A program made the position numbers and the translations under genes. The notes beneath the pieces were generated by a model. The model did not search any database. It saw only the letters and a program-made list of their open reading frames with translations, and was not told where the DNA came from. From contig NZ_BMVG01000020.1 in assembly GCF_014650595.1 (NCBI RefSeq), positions 1 through 64,000 of the forward strand: DNA of 64,000 nt, in the 5' to 3' direction. This DNA comes from Streptomyces alanosinicus. Lineage in GTDB: Bacteria > Actinomycetota > Actinomycetes > Streptomycetales > Streptomycetaceae. This document shows, one piece after another, positions 24,286 to 33,647 of the stretch; position 1 is the stretch's first letter, and each line of letters opens with the position of its first letter.

Positions 24286-25497
24286 ATGGACCACGCGACA
24301 GCCGGCCGTCCCGCCGGTCCGGCGCCACAGAGGGCTTCGTCCCGCCCGGTGCCGTTCTTCAGCCAGGCCGCCTCGTTCGAGGAAGCCTGGCCCGACATCC
24401 GTACGCGCGTCAGCGAGGTGATCGACGACGGCAAGTACTCGCACGGGCAGCAGGTCGGCAGGCTGGAGACGGCACTGGCCGAGTGGACCGGCGCCCGGCA
24501 CTGCGTGGGTGTCAACAGCGGCACCGACGCCCTCGTGCTGCTGCTGCGGGCCTGCGGGCTCCAGCCGGGTGACGAGGTCGTCGTCCCCGCGTTCAGCTTC
24601 ATCGCCACGGCCTCGTCCGTCGTGCTGGCCGGGGGCCGCCCGGTCTTCGCCGATATCGATCCGGTGACGTACGCCCTCGACCCGGAGGCCGCGGCGGACG
24701 CCGTCACCGAGCGCACCACGATGCTCATGCCCGTGCACCTGTTCTGCCAGATGGCCGACATGGGCGCGCTGGCCCGGGTGGCCGGCCGGCACGGACTGAC
24801 GCTCGTGGAGGACAGCGCCGAGGCGATCGGCATGCGCTGGGACGGCGTCCACGCGGGCCTCCTGGGCGCGGGCGGCGTACTGTCCTTCTTTCCCACCAAG
24901 ACGCTCGGAGCCATCGGTGACGCCGGCGCGATCCTCACCGACGATCCGCGGATCGCCGCCACGGCGGCGGCGCTGCGCCACCACGGCCGCACCGGACGCA
25001 CCCTCGCGCACTTTCCCGGCATCTCGAACGCCACCGAACTCAACGGCGTCAACAGCAAGATGGACGACATCCAGGCCGCCGTCCTCCTCGCGAAACTGCC
25101 CCGGCTGGCACACGCCGTGCGCCGCCGGGCCGAACTCGCCGCCGCCTACACCGAACGACTCCGTGACGTCCCCGGCCTGGTGCGCCTGCCGACCGTCGCG
25201 GAGCGCGACGTCCCGACCGACGCGGTGTTCTACGTCTACCTGGTGGAGGCCGAGCGACGGGACCGGCTCGTCGCCCATCTCGCCGCCCACGGCGTGGGCA
25301 CCGAGACGTACTACCCCGTACCGCTCCACCTCCAGCCGTGCTTCAGTGAACTCGGCTTCAAGCAGGGGCAGTTCCCCAACGCCGAGGCGGCGTGCGAGCG
25401 TACGGTCGCGCTGCCTCTCCACCCGGACATGACGACGGCCGACATCGACACGGTCTGCGACCTGATCCGCCGCTTCTCCATGGGGAGGGCCGGATGA
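24286..25497 (+). CDS. DegT/DnrJ/EryC1 aminotransferase 1
   Basis: The 403-residue PLP enzyme of the sugar aminotransferase family binds PLP through Lys205 (FFPTKTLGAIGD). Asp176 in VEDSAEA contacts the cofactor ring nitrogen, and NSGTDAL near residue 77 holds the phosphate. The family transfers amino groups from glutamate or glutamine to keto sugars or keto cyclitols. GVNSKMDDIQAAVL and the C-terminal TYYPVPLHLQPCF are typical of members acting on nucleotide sugars such as WbpE. The first 20 residues are a disordered extension. ATG 24286 has GAGGA four bases before it. It is coupled to a second aminotransferase by an ATGA overlap. Confidence 0.88.
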   Translation: MDHATAGRPAGPAPQRASSRPVPFFSQAASFEEAWPDIRTRVSEVIDDGKYSHGQQVGRLETALAEWTGARHCVGVNSGTDALVLLLRACGLQPGDEVVVPAFSFIATASSVVLAGGRPVFADIDPVTYALDPEAAADAVTERTTMLMPVHLFCQMADMGALARVAGRHGLTLVEDSAEAIGMRWDGVHAGLLGAGGVLSFFPTKTLGAIGDAGAILTDDPRIAATAAALRHHGRTGRTLAHFPGISNATELNGVNSKMDDIQAAVLLAKLPRLAHAVRRRAELAAAYTERLRDVPGLVRLPTVAERDVPTDAVFYVYLVEAERRDRLVAHLAAHGVGTETYYPVPLHLQPCFSELGFKQGQFPNAEAACERTVALPLHPDMTTADIDTVCDLIRRFSMGRAG

Positions 25498-26633
25498 CCC
25501 GGCAGGAGACCATCCCGTTCTTCGCGCCCGATCTGTTCGAGGCGGACCGTGAGGTGCTGCTCGACCTCGTACGGGGGATCGGCACGGCCGCGGAGCAGAA
25601 GTTCATCCTCGGCGAGCGCACCGCGGCCTTCGAGGAGGCGCTGCGCGCGACGCTGGGTGCGGCCGATGTCGTCGCCTGCTCCAGCGGCACCTCCGCCCTC
25701 ACCCTGGTCCTGACCGCGATGGGCGTGGGCCCCGGTGACGAGGTCGTGGTCCCCGCCTACGGCTGCGCCCCGCTCGGCAACACCGTGGCCAACCTCGGAG
25801 CCGTACCCGTCCTCGCGGACATCGACCCCGTGACGATGGTCGTCGACCCGGCGGAGGTGGAGAGCGCGATCACCGGCCGTACGAAGGCGGTGATGCCCGC
25901 GCACATGTTCTCGGTGATGGCCGACATGCCGCGGATGCGGGACATCGCGCGGCGACACGGCGTACGGCTGGTGGAGGACTCCGCGGTCGCGCAGGGCGGG
26001 ATGCTCGACGGGCGGCCCGCCGGCACCTGGGGCGAGGCGGGCGTCTTCTCCTTCGTCCAGGTCAAGACCTTCGGCACCGCCGGGGAAGGCGGCGCGGTGG
26101 TCACCGAGGATCCTGAACTGGCCTGCCTCGTACGGTCGTTGCGCAATCACGGGCAGGAGGGGCAGCGCTTCCGTCACCAGCGGGTGGGCTGCAACAGCAG
26201 GTTCGACGAAGTGCAGGCGGCCTTCCTGCTGCACCGGCTGCCGGGTTTCCCCGAGCGACTCGAACGCCGGGCCCGTATCGCCGACTACTACACCGAGCGG
26301 TTCACTCCGCTACTGGAGCGGGGTGTGGTGCCCCCGCCCCCGGGGCGCAACGGCCGCTGCTTCTACGTCTACTCGCTGCTCGCCGACGAGCGCGACGCGC
26401 TCAAGGAGCACCTGGCGGCGCACGGTGTGGCCAGCCACGTCTACTACCCGCTGCCGCTGCCCCACCAGCCGGCCTTCGCCCGCTTCGCGCCCCGCGGCCG
26501 TCGGTGGCCGCACGCCGTGGCGGCGAGCCGGCGGCAGCTGGCCATCCCCGTCAATCCGCACCTGACGGACGCGGAGACCGAGCACATCGCCGACACGGTG
26601 TGCGCCTTCGCGGAGGGGCGGCGATCGACGTGA
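25494..26633 (+). CDS. DegT/DnrJ/EryC1 aminotransferase 2
   Basis: The 379-residue enzyme is a paralogue of the one before it and of the same fold. Lys191 in FVQVKTFGTAGEGGA is the PLP Schiff-base residue, Asp162 in VEDSAVAQ is the ring contact, and CSSGTSAL near 62-69 is the phosphate-binding turn. VFSVMADM corresponds to the HLFCQMADM loop of its neighbour. The active-site flanks (QVKTF against PTKTL) differ, so the two probably act on different keto substrates, or form a heterodimer. The start ATG 25494 overlaps the previous stop. Two amination steps fit a diamino sugar or aminocyclitol product. Confidence 0.88.
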   Translation: MTRQETIPFFAPDLFEADREVLLDLVRGIGTAAEQKFILGERTAAFEEALRATLGAADVVACSSGTSALTLVLTAMGVGPGDEVVVPAYGCAPLGNTVANLGAVPVLADIDPVTMVVDPAEVESAITGRTKAVMPAHMFSVMADMPRMRDIARRHGVRLVEDSAVAQGGMLDGRPAGTWGEAGVFSFVQVKTFGTAGEGGAVVTEDPELACLVRSLRNHGQEGQRFRHQRVGCNSRFDEVQAAFLLHRLPGFPERLERRARIADYYTERFTPLLERGVVPPPPGRNGRCFYVYSLLADERDALKEHLAAHGVASHVYYPLPLPHQPAFARFAPRGRRWPHAVAASRRQLAIPVNPHLTDAETEHIADTVCAFAEGRRST

Positions 26634-26659
26634 GGCGCCGCCCCTGGCCGCGGGGCCGT

Positions 26660-27916
26660 TCACAGCACGTGGGCGGCGGTGTGGCGCAGCCGGCCACGGG
26701 TGTCGAGCAGCAGCGGAGCCCACTGCGGCAGCCGCTCGACGGGCAGCACGCTGTGGTCCTGGAGCAGGATGGTCAGGTCGGCGTCGGCCGCCGCCTCCCG
26801 CAGCCCGCCGGCACACGGCACCGGCGTACCGTCGACCGCCCAGGCATCGGTCAGCGGATCGTGGTAGCTGATGTGCGCACCGGCCTGGCGCAGCAGGCGC
26901 GCGAGCGTGGCGGCCGGGGTGGAACGCAGGTCGCGGCTGTCCCGCTTGTACGTCACCCCGACCAGCAGCAGCCGGGCACCGCCGACACTCTTGCCCGCGC
27001 CCCGCAACAACTCACCGGCCCTGCGTACGACGTGTGCGGGCATCCCGGCGTTGACCTGCTGCGCCAGTTCGACCAGGTGCAATGGGCTGCCGGCGGCGCG
27101 GGCCCAGTGGGCGAGGTAGGTGGGGTCGACGGGGATGCAGTGGCCGCCCACGCCGGGGCCGGGACGGAACTGCTGGTAGCCGAAGGGCTTGCTGCCGGCG
27201 CAGTCGATGGCGTCCCAGACGTCCACGCCGAGGGCGCGCCCGGCGACGGCCAGTTCGTTGACGAGGGCGATGTTCACGCTTCGGTAGACGTTCTCCAGCA
27301 GCTTCGCCAGTTCCGCCTCGCGCGCCGACCCGGCCTCCACGACCTGGTCGCACAGGCGCCGGAAGAAGCCGGCCGCGGCGGCCGTGCAGCCGTGGGTGCA
27401 GCCACCGACGATGCGCGGGGTGTTGCGGATACCGAAGCGTTCGTTGCCCGGGTCGATGCGCTCCGGGGAGAAGGCCAGCGAGAAGTCACGGCCGGCGGTG
27501 AGGCCGGACGCTCCCTCCAGCAGGGGGCGCACGACCTCGTCCGTCGTGCCCGGATAGGAGGTGGACTCCAGCACCACGAGCGTGTCCGGTTTCAGATGGG
27601 TGCCGACGGCGGAGGCGGCCCTGCGTACGTGCGACAGATCCGGCTCGCCGGCGGTGTCGAGGGGCGTCGGCACGCACACGACCGTGACGGCGGCTTCGGC
27701 CAGTGAGCTCGCGTCCGTCGTGGCGTGGAATCCGCGGGCCCGCATCCGGGCCAGGTCGGCGTCCGTCACATCCGGCACATGAGAACGGCCGGATTCCAAT
27801 GCCGCTGTCACCGCGGAATTCTCGTCGAGGCCGATGACGCGCATTCCCGTCGCACATGCCTCGCGTGCCAGTGGAAGTCCCGTGTACCCCAACCCGATGA
27901 CGGCGACAGTTTCCAC
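26660..27916 (-). CDS. UDP-sugar 6-dehydrogenase (UDP-HexNAc/UDP-Glc dehydrogenase family)
   Basis: The 418-residue NAD-dependent enzyme oxidises the C6 alcohol of a nucleotide sugar to a carboxylate in two steps. The N-terminal Rossmann motif is GLGYTGLPLA (residues 8-17). SFSPER-like AFSPERIDPG follows near 148-157, then KLLENVYRSVNIALVNE at 205-221. The catalytic Cys260 lies in GVGGHCIPVDP. A UDP-binding C-terminal domain carries GVTYKRDSRDLRSTP. The motif style is that of UDP-N-acetylglucosamine or -mannosamine dehydrogenases (WbpA/WecC) more than UDP-glucose dehydrogenase, but this is not decisive. The GTG start at 27916 follows GAAGGGAAGAA. It is divergent from the Gfo/Idh operon and convergent with the aminotransferases. 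Confidence 0.86.
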   Translation of the reverse strand: METVAVIGLGYTGLPLAREACATGMRVIGLDENSAVTAALESGRSHVPDVTDADLARMRARGFHATTDASSLAEAAVTVVCVPTPLDTAGEPDLSHVRRAASAVGTHLKPDTLVVLESTSYPGTTDEVVRPLLEGASGLTAGRDFSLAFSPERIDPGNERFGIRNTPRIVGGCTHGCTAAAAGFFRRLCDQVVEAGSAREAELAKLLENVYRSVNIALVNELAVAGRALGVDVWDAIDCAGSKPFGYQQFRPGPGVGGHCIPVDPTYLAHWARAAGSPLHLVELAQQVNAGMPAHVVRRAGELLRGAGKSVGGARLLLVGVTYKRDSRDLRSTPAATLARLLRQAGAHISYHDPLTDAWAVDGTPVPCAGGLREAAADADLTILLQDHSVLPVERLPQWAPLLLDTRGRLRHTAAHVL

Positions 27917-28220
27917 TTCTTCCCTTCCCGTGGGTCAATTCAATCCCCCGTTTCCGCGGCAACTTTAGGCCGGGCATCGCAAGGAAGTGCCAGGTAGGGA
28001 GGTATGTCACCCAAACTGATGAAAGCGGTCCGGGTGGCGAGATATCGCCGTCAATATGCTCGACCTGTGTCAATCGCGTTCGATAGATGTCAGTGGGAAT
28101 CGATATTTCTCCGAAGTGGAGAAATGCCATTGAAAGTGGGCGACGCTCAGGTGTCGATAACGTTGCCCGCATGTTTTTCGGCCTGTACGGCAGGCCGACG
28201 AGAAGGGGGTGGCACGCACC
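27917..28220. promoter_or_regulatory. Divergent promoter region, relatively AT-rich
   Basis: About 300 bases separate the sugar dehydrogenase gene from the plus-strand Gfo/Idh operon. The stretch 28040-28130 is the most AT-rich in this part of the window and contains the inverted repeat described separately. No convincing gene is present. Confidence 0.55.
28105..28125. promoter_or_regulatory. Inverted repeat, possible operator
   Basis: ATTTCTCC at 28105-28112 and its exact complement GGAGAAAT at 28118-28125 flank a 5-base centre. It lies about 100 bases before the Gfo/Idh start and 190 before the divergent dehydrogenase start, in AT-rich promoter DNA. A dimeric regulator could use it to control both directions. 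Confidence 0.55.
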
Positions 28221-29276
28221 GTGCTCCGCACGTTGCTCATCGGACTCGGACGCGCCGGGGCGGGACTTCACCTGCCGGTGCTCACCCGCGCGCGAGCCGC
28301 GCACCCGGAACTCTTCGCCGACCGCCCGGTGGTGGGCCTCGACCCGGGGTCCCGGCCGTCGACGGCCACGGACGGACTCGTGATCGCCGACTCCCTGCAC
28401 CACGCCCGCCGGCACCTCGACCCCGCCGGCACCGTCGTCCATCTGTGCACCCCGCCGCAGGTGCGCGGAGCCCTGCTGGAGGAGGCCGCGAGCCTCGGCT
28501 ACCGGCGGTTCATCGTGGAGAAACCCCTCGCAGCGGACCGCACGGCGCTGAGCCACGTCCTCGATGCCGTGGACCGGCACGGCCTGCACGTCCACGTCGT
28601 CTCCCCCTGGCTGCACAGCGCGCTCACCGAACGGCTCGCCGCCCTCATCGGCGAGGTCGGGGACATCCGCTCGATCACCGTCACCCAGGACAAGCCCCGC
28701 TTCCGCCGTTCGCTGACCAGCGGCAGCCACACCAACGCCTTCGAGGTGGAGGTCCCGCACGCGCTGGGCGTCCTGCTCCGGCTCCTCGGGGACGCCGAGG
28801 TCCGTACGGCGTCCTGCACCGACCTGCGGTGGGGCGACGAGATCGTACGGCACATGGGCGGCGCCACACTCACCCTCCGCCACCGCGACGGAGTGCGCAG
28901 CCGGATCCGCTGCGACCTCACCTCACCGGTGCGCAGACGCCGGATCACCATCGAGACCACGACCGGCGCACGCCTCGTCGGCCACTATCCCGTCGCCCAG
29001 GACGACGACGTCGCCCAGCTCGACCTGTGGCGCGGCGGCCGCAGAGTACGGGAACGGCTCCACGACGACGCGCTGCACCGCTGCCTGACCCATGCCTACC
29101 GCCGCTTCGCCGGCGGCGCGCCCGGCGCGGCGGCCGAGGCCACCGAGGGACTCCGGCTGCACGCGCGCACCGTCGAACTCCTCGACGACGCCAAGCGCCT
29201 CGCCATCGAGGACCCACCCGAGGGCGCCCCCTCGCCCGTCTCCCGCCGACGGGGGGCGGCTCGTCATGCCGGCTGA
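28221..29276 (+). CDS. Gfo/Idh/MocA-family oxidoreductase 1
   Basis: The roughly 351-residue protein has an N-terminal Rossmann domain with GLGRAGAG and the family motif EKPLA (FIVEKPLAADR), whose lysine is catalytic in relatives. A C-terminal beta-sheet domain follows. It would oxidise or reduce a sugar, nucleotide sugar or cyclitol with NAD(P). HLCTPPQVRGALLEEAASLGYRRF is the usual ligand-facing helix. GTG 28221 lies 11 bases after AAGGGGG; GTG 28209, four codons upstream, overlaps that site and is less likely. It begins a run of six overlapping genes to 34054. With aminotransferases nearby, a WbpB-like 3-keto step is a reasonable guess. Confidence 0.83.
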   Translation: MLRTLLIGLGRAGAGLHLPVLTRARAAHPELFADRPVVGLDPGSRPSTATDGLVIADSLHHARRHLDPAGTVVHLCTPPQVRGALLEEAASLGYRRFIVEKPLAADRTALSHVLDAVDRHGLHVHVVSPWLHSALTERLAALIGEVGDIRSITVTQDKPRFRRSLTSGSHTNAFEVEVPHALGVLLRLLGDAEVRTASCTDLRWGDEIVRHMGGATLTLRHRDGVRSRIRCDLTSPVRRRRITIETTTGARLVGHYPVAQDDDVAQLDLWRGGRRVRERLHDDALHRCLTHAYRRFAGGAPGAAAEATEGLRLHARTVELLDDAKRLAIEDPPEGAPSPVSRRRGAARHAG

Positions 29277-30183
29277 CCCCCGCCCGACCAGCGCCCCGCC
29301 CCCCGGCATCCGCTACGCCGGCATCGGGGACGAGGCCGCACCCGGCCTCGCCGACCAGCTCGCCGCCGTACGCGAACTCGGCTGGCACGCCATCGAGTTG
29401 CGCAGCGTGGACGGCTGCGCCCTCGCCGACCTGGACCACCGCGCGTTCGGCGCGCTCACCGATCAGCTCGCCGCCGGCGGCACAGACGTCGTCTGCGTCG
29501 ACTCACGCATCGCCAACTGGAGCCGGCCCGTCACCGGCCCCTTGGAGGACGACGTCGACGAACTCCGGATCCTGGCCCACCGCTGCGCCGTCCTCGGCAC
29601 CCGCTACGTGCGCGTGATGTCATACCCCAACGACGGGCTGAGCGAGCCGGAGTGGGCCCGGCGCGTCCACCGTCGCATGGCCGTGCTGGCCCAGCGCGCC
29701 GAGGACGCCGGCCTGGTCCTGCTGCACGAGAACTGCGCCGGCTGGGCCGGCACGAGCGCCGAGCGGATGCTGGAACTGCTGGACCGCGTCGGCAGTCCGG
29801 CGCTGCGGCTGCTCTTCGACATCGGCAACGGCGTGCCGTACGGCTACGACTCCGCGGCCCTGCTCGACGCGGTCATCGACCACGTCGACCACGTGCACGT
29901 CAAGGACGCCGTTCCCACACCGACCGGTGAGGCGGCGTACACCCTCCCCGGCCAGGGCCGCTCCCAGGTCCGCGCCTGCCTGACCGCGCTGCTGCGGCGT
30001 GGCTGGACCGGAACCTGGTCGATCGAACCGCACACCCACCTGCGCCCCCACGACGGCACCGACACCCGAGAGGACAGCGGCACCGCGGCCTTCGTCGCCT
30101 ACGGACGCGCGCTGGAACGCCTCGTGGCGCAGGACGTCCTGCCCCACGTCGTGGCCTCCCGGCAGGGAGGGGGACGTGGCTGA
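29266..30183 (+). CDS. Sugar phosphate isomerase/epimerase family protein (AP endonuclease 2-like TIM barrel)
   Basis: The 305-residue protein has the TIM-barrel pattern of xylose-isomerase-like enzymes such as IolE/IolI and hydroxypyruvate isomerase. GWHAIELRSVDG lies near the start, then LLHENCAGW and LLFDIGNG. HVHVKDAV and SIEPHTH carry the expected metal-binding Glu, Asp, His and Glu residues. It would isomerise, epimerise or dehydrate a sugar or inosose using a divalent metal. ATG 29266 lies inside the last codons of the preceding Gfo/Idh gene (11-base overlap). Pairing of this family with Gfo/Idh enzymes is characteristic of inositol and unusual-sugar pathways. Confidence 0.83.
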   Translation: MPADPRPTSAPPPGIRYAGIGDEAAPGLADQLAAVRELGWHAIELRSVDGCALADLDHRAFGALTDQLAAGGTDVVCVDSRIANWSRPVTGPLEDDVDELRILAHRCAVLGTRYVRVMSYPNDGLSEPEWARRVHRRMAVLAQRAEDAGLVLLHENCAGWAGTSAERMLELLDRVGSPALRLLFDIGNGVPYGYDSAALLDAVIDHVDHVHVKDAVPTPTGEAAYTLPGQGRSQVRACLTALLRRGWTGTWSIEPHTHLRPHDGTDTREDSGTAAFVAYGRALERLVAQDVLPHVVASRQGGGRG

Positions 30184-31543
30184 GGACGCCCGTCACGCCG
30201 GAGCCCGGCTCACCGCCGCCGACCGCGCCCTGCTGCTGCGGCTTCTGAACACCCCCACCGCCGGACCGCTGGAGACCGGCGGCGACACGCGGGCCGTACG
30301 GCTGTGGGAGGCCGGCCGACTGTACGCGGCCGCGGCGACGGAGTCCGGCATGACGGTCGTGCGGCACGCCGCGCCACCGGCCCCCGAGCTGCACCGGGAC
30401 GACGTCCCCGCACTCGTCCAGGAGGCCGCCGCCGATCCCGCCTTCCTGGCCTGCCAGCCCAGCCTCGTGCTGCGCCTCGGACCGCCGGGACTGCCCCGGA
30501 GCGACACCGTGATGCTCAACGTCCACCTCGACACCGTCGGTGGCTGGTGGACCCCCTCCTTCGACGGCGTGCGCTTCAGCGGCCGGGGCGCCATCGACGC
30601 CAAGGGCCCGGCGGTCGCCGTGCTGGCCGGCATCCGCGCGGCGCGGGCGGCCGAACCGGCGCTGGGCTCCCGCACCGGTGTGCTCGTCCAGGCGGTGGCC
30701 GGCGAAGAGGGCGGCGCGATGGGCACCTTCGGCACGCGCTACCTCGTCGAGCAGGGCCTGACCGGTCGGCTCAACCTCTTCTGCGAGCCGACCGGACACC
30801 GGTACCTGCCACGCGCCACGGCCGCCATGACCGCCTGCGTGCGGGTGCGGGGCGACGACGCGGTCGACGACCACCCCGAAGCCGGCCACAACGCCACCGT
30901 CCTGCTGGGCTTCCTCAGCCACCACCTGGCGACGTACCTGCCCGCGCGGGCCCACGGCGCACGCGTGTGCGTGGCCGGCCTGCACACCGGGGACCGGCAC
31001 AACAAGGTCTACGGAAGCGGGCGCCTCCTGCTCAACATCGCCTACACCGACCGGGATTCCGGCCGAGCGGCCGAGGCGGCGTTGCGGGAGACGCTGCGCG
31101 AAGGGCTGGCCGCCTTCCGAAGGAGCGCACAAGGACACCCGTCCTTGGCCAGGACCGCGCACGACGCGGACGCCGTCACCTCCCTGCACTGGCTCAAACG
31201 CGGACTGCCCGCCCTGAACGGACCGGCCGGGGACGCCACGTGGGCCGGACAACTGCTGGAACAGCACTGCGGGCTCGCCCGGTGGCCCGCCCACGAACCC
31301 GCCTTCACCTGCGACGCCCTGTGGATGAGCGATGTGCCCGGCACCTACACCGCCGTCCTCGGACCCGGCAGCCTGGACACCAACCGCGCACACGCCGACG
31401 GCGAATACGCCACCCTCGCCGAGCTGGACCGATACGCCGGCGAAGTGGCCGATGTCCTGGTCGCGTTCACGCGTGTCGCGTCCGATCCGCGGGGACGACC
31501 AGATCCCCGTCCCACCCACGCATGGAAAGGCGCGACGCCATGA
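30176..31543 (+). CDS. M20-family metallohydrolase (ArgE/DapE-like)
   Basis: The 455-residue zinc hydrolase has the M20 landmarks: MLNVHLDTVGGWW (His and Asp of the metal site), GRGAIDAKGP (bridging Asp), VAGEEGGAMGT (general-base and metal Glu), and AHADGEYATL (C-terminal His). The family removes acyl or amino-acid groups from amides. Within a biosynthetic operon it may remove a protecting acyl group, as ArgE or LysK do. GTG 30176 follows GGGAGGGGGAC; it overlaps the isomerase stop by eight bases and the next gene by four. HTGDRHNKVYG matches the dimerisation-domain histidine region. Confidence 0.83.
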   Translation: MAEDARHAGARLTAADRALLLRLLNTPTAGPLETGGDTRAVRLWEAGRLYAAAATESGMTVVRHAAPPAPELHRDDVPALVQEAAADPAFLACQPSLVLRLGPPGLPRSDTVMLNVHLDTVGGWWTPSFDGVRFSGRGAIDAKGPAVAVLAGIRAARAAEPALGSRTGVLVQAVAGEEGGAMGTFGTRYLVEQGLTGRLNLFCEPTGHRYLPRATAAMTACVRVRGDDAVDDHPEAGHNATVLLGFLSHHLATYLPARAHGARVCVAGLHTGDRHNKVYGSGRLLLNIAYTDRDSGRAAEAALRETLREGLAAFRRSAQGHPSLARTAHDADAVTSLHWLKRGLPALNGPAGDATWAGQLLEQHCGLARWPAHEPAFTCDALWMSDVPGTYTAVLGPGSLDTNRAHADGEYATLAELDRYAGEVADVLVAFTRVASDPRGRPDPRPTHAWKGATP

Positions 31544-32697
31544 CACCGCCCCGCTTCGCCTCCTCGTTCCGGTTCCCGTCACCGTCCCCGTCCCCGCGCG
31601 AAGGTGACGTCCGTGTCCCCTACAGCGGTCTGCTGGACTTCGTCGCCGGTGTCTTCCGCGCCCGGGGCCTGCCCGCGCACCGGGCCCGGGAGGCCGCCCG
31701 TGCGCTGTGCCACGGCGACCTCACCGGCTTCACCACGCACGGCGCCACCAACCTCGCCCGTCTCTATCTCCCCCTTCTGGACAGCGGCCGCTGCGATCCC
31801 GTCGCCGAGCCCGAGACGCTCGCCGACAGCGGCGCCGCCGTACTGGTCGACGCGCGGAGCGGGCTGGGTCTGTGGACGGCGACCGAAGCGATGGACCTGG
31901 CGGTCGACCGCGCACGTACCCACGGCATCGGCCTGGTCTCCGTACGCGGCGGCACCCACTTCGGCTGCGCCGGATACCACGCCCTGCGCGCCGTCGAGCA
32001 CGGCATGATCGGCCTGGTCACGGCCAACTGCGGACGCCAGCGCCTCGCCCCGCCCCCCGGCACGGCCGCCCCGATGCTGGGCACCAACCCACTCGCCCTG
32101 GCGGCGCCGGCCGGCGAGCACCCGCCGTTCACCCTGGACATGAGCACGACCGTCGTACCCACCGGCCGGATCCGGGCGGCCGCTCGCGCCGGCGATCGCA
32201 TCCCCGAGGGCTGGCTGGAGGACGGCGACGGGTACCCGGTCACCGACCCCGGAGCGTACGACCGCGGCGAGGCCGGTCTGCGCTGGCTGGGCGGCGACCC
32301 GGCGACCGGCGGCTACAAGGGCTACGGACTGGGTCTGCTCGTCGAAGTGCTGTCGGCCCTGCTCCCCGGCGCGGGACTCGGCCCCGGCCACGACACCTCG
32401 CCACAGCCCGACGACGACGTCGGTCACCTGGCGCTGGCCGTCGCCCCCGGCCGACTGCGCTCCAGGTCCGACTTCCTCGAGGCGGCCACCGCAATGTTCG
32501 GCGCTCTCCTCGACTGCCCGCCGCTGCGGGCCGGCGAACCGGTGACCTACCCCGGCTGGCGGGAGCACCGACGCTCCCGGGAACGCCTCGCGCACGGTGT
32601 TCCGCTCACGGCGCCCCTCCGGCGTGAACTGCTCGACGTGGCACGCGAGACGAACGTCCCCTTCCCCGACGCCGACCCGCACGGAGGCCCGGCATGA
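31540..32697 (+). CDS. Ldh2-family NAD(P)-dependent dehydrogenase (malate/L-lactate/ureidoglycolate type)
   Basis: The 385-residue enzyme has the Ldh2 fold, distinct from Rossmann dehydrogenases. FTTHGATNLARLYLP carries the substrate-binding His and Arg. VRGGTHFGCAGYHALRAVEHGMIGLVTAN carries the catalytic His and helix. APMLGTNPLALAAPAG and GGYKGYGLGLLVEVLSALL form the cofactor and dimer contacts. Members reduce alpha-keto acids or oxidise alpha-hydroxy acids, including keto-sugar acids (2,3-diketogulonate reductase). This would fit processing of a uronic or keto acid. The ATG at 31540 overlaps the M20 stop (ATGA), and its own end overlaps the next gene by four bases. Confidence 0.83.
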   Translation: MTPPRFASSFRFPSPSPSPREGDVRVPYSGLLDFVAGVFRARGLPAHRAREAARALCHGDLTGFTTHGATNLARLYLPLLDSGRCDPVAEPETLADSGAAVLVDARSGLGLWTATEAMDLAVDRARTHGIGLVSVRGGTHFGCAGYHALRAVEHGMIGLVTANCGRQRLAPPPGTAAPMLGTNPLALAAPAGEHPPFTLDMSTTVVPTGRIRAAARAGDRIPEGWLEDGDGYPVTDPGAYDRGEAGLRWLGGDPATGGYKGYGLGLLVEVLSALLPGAGLGPGHDTSPQPDDDVGHLALAVAPGRLRSRSDFLEAATAMFGALLDCPPLRAGEPVTYPGWREHRRSRERLAHGVPLTAPLRRELLDVARETNVPFPDADPHGGPA

Positions 32698-33647
32698 CAC
32701 AGCTGCGACCACCCCTGCGTGTCGGCATCGTCGGCCTCGGCGTGATCTCCCGCTTCTACCTCGCCGCGCTCGACCGGTCCCCGGACGCGGAACTCGTGGC
32801 CGTCTGCGACCGCGACGCCAGTACGTTCGCGGGACTGCCGTCGCGCATCGAGCGCTACGGCGACCACCGTCGACTCCTGGCAACGGCCGACGTGGACGCC
32901 GTCATCGTCAACGTCCCCAACGACGCGCACTTCCCGGTCTGCCACGACGCCCTCGCGGCGGGACGCGCGGTGTGCGTGGAGAAGCCGCTGGCGACGTGCC
33001 CGCAGGACGCCCTGCGGCTGACCCGGTACGCACACGAGCGCGGCGTGCCCCTGTTCACCTCCTTCCACCGGCGCTACAACGCCCCGGTCCGCGCCCTGCT
33101 GGACCGGCTGCCGAAGGACGTACCGGTCACGTCGCTGACCGTCCGGTACAAGGAGATGATCGAGGAGCACACCGGACGCGACCGCTGGTACCTGGACCCC
33201 GCCCGCTGCGGCGGCGGCTGCCTCGCCGACAACGGGCCGAACGCCTTCGACCTCCTGCGGCTCTTCCTCGGCGAGGACCTGCGCGTGCACGACGTCGAAC
33301 TCCGGCGGGACGCGCGAGGCGTCGACCGCGCCGCGCGGATCCGGCTGGCGGCACCCACGGCCGGCGCCCAGGCTCGGGTCGAACTCGACTGGGCGTACCC
33401 AGGCGAGTGCAAGACGATCGAGGTCCGGCTGGCCGACGGCCGGACCGACTCGGCCGACATGCTCGCCGGACACCCGGAGTTCAAGGGCTCGCTGTGGCAC
33501 GAGTACGTCGGCGTGCTCCGCGACTTCGTGCAGCTGACGACGACGGGCACGCTCGCGGAACCCGCACCGGACGGTCTGACCGTCGCCGAACTGGTCGCCA
33601 CCTGCTACAGGACGGCGCAGCACGATCGAGAGGAGACGCCCGCATGA
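32694..33647 (+). CDS. Gfo/Idh/MocA-family oxidoreductase 2
   Basis: The 317-residue protein has an N-terminal Rossmann domain (GIVGLGVISRFYLAALDR) with LVAVCDRD closing the second strand. VEKPLATCPQDAL holds the catalytic lysine motif. GGGCLADNGPNAFDLLRLFLG carries the conserved Asp in a GxxxDxGxHxxD-like helix, with Asn-Ala replacing His-Ala. It should interconvert a hydroxyl and a keto group on a sugar or cyclitol. It is clearly a different subtype from the first Gfo/Idh protein of the operon, so two separate redox steps are likely. ATGA overlaps join it to both neighbours. Confidence 0.85.
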   Translation: MTQLRPPLRVGIVGLGVISRFYLAALDRSPDAELVAVCDRDASTFAGLPSRIERYGDHRRLLATADVDAVIVNVPNDAHFPVCHDALAAGRAVCVEKPLATCPQDALRLTRYAHERGVPLFTSFHRRYNAPVRALLDRLPKDVPVTSLTVRYKEMIEEHTGRDRWYLDPARCGGGCLADNGPNAFDLLRLFLGEDLRVHDVELRRDARGVDRAARIRLAAPTAGAQARVELDWAYPGECKTIEVRLADGRTDSADMLAGHPEFKGSLWHEYVGVLRDFVQLTTTGTLAEPAPDGLTVAELVATCYRTAQHDREETPA

